Positions 61,374-64,000 of a stretch of 64,000 bases of DNA are shown piece after piece. Position 1 is the first letter of the stretch. Every line of letters starts with the position of its first letter. The DNA is from Echinicola marina (GTDB lineage Bacteria > Bacteroidota > Bacteroidia > Cytophagales > Cyclobacteriaceae): assembly GCF_020463795.1 (NCBI RefSeq), contig NZ_CP080025.1, forward strand, positions 5,081,501 through 5,145,500, given 5' to 3'. The translations under genes and the position numbers were made by a program. The notes beneath the pieces were generated by a model, which saw only the letters and a list, made by a program, of their open reading frames with translations, did no database searches and had not been told where the DNA came from.

Positions 61374-64000
61374 TTAAAATCCAACTTTTACTCCTAAAGA
61401 AAATGATTTGGTTCTTGGATAGAAGCCTCTTCCATCTATGCCTGTATTAAAACCAACGTCCTGCAACTCTGGATCAATTCCAGAGTAACCAGTAATGGTC
61501 AACAGATTTCTTCCAGTTGCATAAACCCTTAGATTTCTAATGTACTCACTTTGAAGGCTGAAATTATACCCCAAAGTCACATTGTCAAGCTTTACAAAAT
61601 CACCTTTCTCCAAATAATAATCAGAATATTGAGGATCATCATCCAGCTCCGCATGAGTGGTAATAGCACTTTTTAACAAGTTGTTTGGTAACCATCTTTT
61701 ATTTCCAAAATACAAATCTTTAGTATTTAAAATATCAAAGCCAAACTTACCTCTGAAGAAAACGCTCAAGTCAAAATTCTTATAGGTAAAGGTATTATTC
61801 AAAGAAGCCATATATTTTGGAACTCCATTACCAATAATAGTCAGGTCTTCTTGTGACATATCACCTGCTCCGCCAATGGTACCATCTGCTTTATAAAATT
61901 GCCATTCGCCATCTTCTGTGAAGCCAGCAAACCTCTTTCCATAAAAATTACCGATTACCCCTCCTTCTTCAACTCTAATTGCATTTCCTAAATTACCAGG
62001 ACTTGGCAAACCTCCATCCTCAATCCATGAAACGGTAAACACATCATTTGAAAGTGAAGTGATTTTGTTTCTTTGAGTATTGGCTGTCAAATCTGCCCTC
62101 CAGCTGAAATCACTATTCTGAACAAGGGTAGAGGTCAAATAAAGTTCGATCCCTTTATTATTAATGCTACCAACATTGGTGAGCAATGTACTTCTAACAA
62201 AAGCAGGTTGCTGTGCAGTATAGTTATAAAGCAAATCAACTGTTTCTCTATTATATAAATCCAAAGAACCACCTAATTTGTTATTGAGCAATAAGAAATC
62301 AAAACCTAAATTCAACTCCTTTTTCTTTTCCCAACGTAAGTCAGGATTGGGGTTCCTAGCGGCTCCATATGTCTGATAAAATATACCTTCTTGTGGATAA
62401 ACACCCCCTGTAGAAAGAGTTACCATCGAATTATAATTTCCAATTCCTTGGTTACCTGTCACACCATAACCTAAACGGACCTTAAGATTATTAACCGCAG
62501 AGCTACTTCTTAAAAATTCTTCTTGAGTCAATTCCCACCCTACTGATAAGGCAGGGAAGTTACCCCATTTATGGTTAGACCCAAATCTGGAAGATCCCTC
62601 TCTTCTAATAGTTGCCTGAACAAAATACTTTTCTCTATAAGAATAACTTGCTCTTGCAAAAAGGGCCACTAGGGTATTATCCTCTTTAAAACTTCCCATA
62701 CCAGGTCTTGGAAGTTGAGTGTTGTTTATAGCACTACCTGCTCCAAGATTCCAATCTAAAAATCCATCAGTAGTAAATCCATTATTGTTTACATTGAAGG
62801 TTTCAGTCGTAAAATACTGATAACTATAGCCACCTATAACATCTAATGAATGGTCACTAGCAAATACTCTCTTGTAATTTAAAGTTGATTCAAAAGTATT
62901 TGACCAATTCAAATAATTACTCTTAGATGCATACCCCATTCCTTGATACTGAGAAGTAGGACGATTGGCAAAATCATTCATGGATTGATAGTATCTATCA
63001 TTATAGGAATTCCGCACATGTGCTCCAAAAGCCGAAGCAGTAAGTCCTTCGATGATCTCTAAAGTCAACCTAGCATCCCCAGAAAAAGTTTGTTGGTTTC
63101 TTTCACTTATCCTGTTGGCATATCTAGAAAGCGGATTGTAATTATTATATGCTTGGGTTTCTACATATGATCCATCCTCATTGAATATCGGAGCTGTAGG
63201 ATTTCTTTGAATAGCCTGCTCAAAATCACCTGTTCCCCCTCCCAAAAGATTAGCCTTATTAAAGTTTGTAGCTATATTGGAAGCTAAGGTAAGGCGATCG
63301 TTCAATCCTGTTTGGTTGAAACTGATTCTACCACCATATTGACGCCTACTATTTTCTTTAGCAATACCTTCAGCATCATTAAAATAAAATGAAGCTCGAT
63401 AAGTAGAGTTCTCCCCACCGCCTGAAGCAGCAAAATTATGGTACTGACTTAAGTTTTGCTTATTTAAAAGCATATCATACAGATCAGTAGAATGTCCTAA
63501 ATCATTAACCTCATCTATCAAACCTTGATCAATAAGATCACGAAATTCATCGGCAGTTAAGAAATCAGGTTTTTTATCCACAAATTCTCGTTGAACATAA
63601 GTGGAATAGTCAAATTGCGATCTTCCTGCTTTGCCTTTTTTGGTTGTAATAAGAATAACACCTGCATTACCTCTTGTTCCATAAATGGCAGCTGCTGAAC
63701 CATCTTTCAACACATCAAAAGACTCAATATCGTCCTGCTGAAGAAGATCCAAACTACCACCGGGAATTCCATCAATTACTATTAAAGGACTGGTCGTACC
63801 AATAATAGATGTTAATCCCCTAAGCTGAATATCTGTCCCTGCATTTGGGTTACTTCCCTGAGTTCTATTGATATTCAATCCCGCTACTTTTCCTTGTATC
63901 AATTCTAAAGGAGAACGCATCCCCCCTTGAACAAAATCCTCCTCTCCTACATTTGCAACAGAGGAAGTAATTTCTCTCTTCTTTTGAGACCCGTAACCAA
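61374..64000 (-). CDS. susC: SusC/RagA-family TonB-dependent outer-membrane transporter, partial
   Basis: The gene enters at the window edge, so the start is missing; 874 residues and the stop are visible. The ATG at 63920 is internal, because the frame is open and family-like beyond it (GYGSQKKREITSSVAN). The plug domain has RSPLELIQGKVAGLNI, GTDIQLRG, then SPLIVIDGIPGG and DVLKDGSAAAIYGTRGNAGV, the diagnostic SusC plug motif, followed by a long 22-strand barrel ending SFSLGVKVGF. It imports oligosaccharides with energy from TonB. It starts the visible locus. Confidence 0.95.
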   Translation of the reverse strand, partial: GYGSQKKREITSSVANVGEEDFVQGGMRSPLELIQGKVAGLNINRTQGSNPNAGTDIQLRGLTSIIGTTSPLIVIDGIPGGSLDLLQQDDIESFDVLKDGSAAAIYGTRGNAGVILITTKKGKAGRSQFDYSTYVQREFVDKKPDFLTADEFRDLIDQGLIDEVNDLGHSTDLYDMLLNKQNLSQYHNFAASGGGENSTYRASFYFNDAEGIAKENSRRQYGGRISFNQTGLNDRLTLASNIATNFNKANLLGGGTGDFEQAIQRNPTAPIFNEDGSYVETQAYNNYNPLSRYANRISERNQQTFSGDARLTLEIIEGLTASAFGAHVRNSYNDRYYQSMNDFANRPTSQYQGMGYASKSNYLNWSNTFESTLNYKRVFASDHSLDVIGGYSYQYFTTETFNVNNNGFTTDGFLDWNLGAGSAINNTQLPRPGMGSFKEDNTLVALFARASYSYREKYFVQATIRREGSSRFGSNHKWGNFPALSVGWELTQEEFLRSSSAVNNLKVRLGYGVTGNQGIGNYNSMVTLSTGGVYPQEGIFYQTYGAARNPNPDLRWEKKKELNLGFDFLLLNNKLGGSLDLYNRETVDLLYNYTAQQPAFVRSTLLTNVGSINNKGIELYLTSTLVQNSDFSWRADLTANTQRNKITSLSNDVFTVSWIEDGGLPSPGNLGNAIRVEEGGVIGNFYGKRFAGFTEDGEWQFYKADGTIGGAGDMSQEDLTIIGNGVPKYMASLNNTFTYKNFDLSVFFRGKFGFDILNTKDLYFGNKRWLPNNLLKSAITTHAELDDDPQYSDYYLEKGDFVKLDNVTLGYNFSLQSEYIRNLRVYATGRNLLTITGYSGIDPELQDVGFNTGIDGRGFYPRTKSFSLGVKVGF

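Noticed and set aside
1-64000. CRISPR arrays, tRNA or rRNA genes
   Set aside because: No spaced direct repeats and no cloverleaf or rRNA sequence were recognised in the intergenic gaps.

Overview
The window comes from a chromosome of the Bacteroidota, most likely a marine or environmental member of the Cytophagales (Cyclobacteriaceae-like). The evidence is a SusC/SusD pair, an N-acyl-ornithine type transcarbamylase in the arginine operon, Bacteroidota-type promoters (TTTG or TTG, about 19 bases, TAnnTTTG), long Fe-S/FAD fusion dehydrogenases, VCBS-repeat proteins and moderately AT-rich DNA. No rRNA, tRNA, CRISPR array, intact insertion sequence or prophage was seen. The placement is inference; no marker gene for finer classification is present.

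Layout. 1-3757: arginine biosynthesis operon (argF' 3' half, argB, argE, argH) closed by a strong terminator. 3911-5369: MerR regulator overlapping dprA. 5435-8783: HMG-CoA lyase, a lipoprotein cytochrome c, and a patatin-like phospholipase flanked by gene remnants. 9024-15301: plus-strand surface polysaccharide/envelope block (YfhO-like membrane protein, methyltransferase, GT2, methyltransferase, flippase). It converges on 15931-19514, a minus-strand block (DegT aminotransferase and two GT4 glycosyltransferases), with a DUF302 gene and a possible transposon-derived repeat at the junction. 19683-25584: FAD/Fe-S dehydrogenase, a methyltransferase gene broken by an in-frame amber codon, a 170-base palindromic repeat, a DUF2254 membrane protein and a zinc-ribbon protein. 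25781-31673: ssb paralogue, SulP transporter plus beta-carbonic anhydrase operon, a small membrane protein, two aldo/keto reductases and a Tat-secreted Dabb protein. 31762-42045: hybrid histidine kinase, hslV, pyruvate dehydrogenase E2, YheT hydrolase, SRAP protein, FabH, an orphan and a MORN-repeat protein.

42377-64000 is a carbohydrate region. A plus-strand amino-sugar cassette (ROK repressor, NagB/PIG-L fusion, ROK kinase) is followed by a VCBS/UnbV protein and a vanadium-haloperoxidase-like PAP2 enzyme. Facing them is a minus-strand polysaccharide utilisation locus: SusC, SusD, GH92 alpha-mannosidase, ROK kinase, FucP-type sugar transporter, second GH92, and a cupin of the mannose-6-phosphate isomerase type. 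Together these suggest uptake and trimming of alpha-mannan or high-mannose N-glycans, with released mannose imported and phosphorylated and GlcNAc handled by the neighbouring cassette.

Most genes are ordinary housekeeping or accessory functions. The most unusual items are a SRAP protein with alanine at the usual catalytic glutamate, the nonsense-interrupted methyltransferase, the gene remnants around the patatin gene, the large palindromic repeat, ROK kinases without the ROK zinc site, and the VCBS/haloperoxidase pair beside the mannan locus. I did not find a clearly new multi-gene system.
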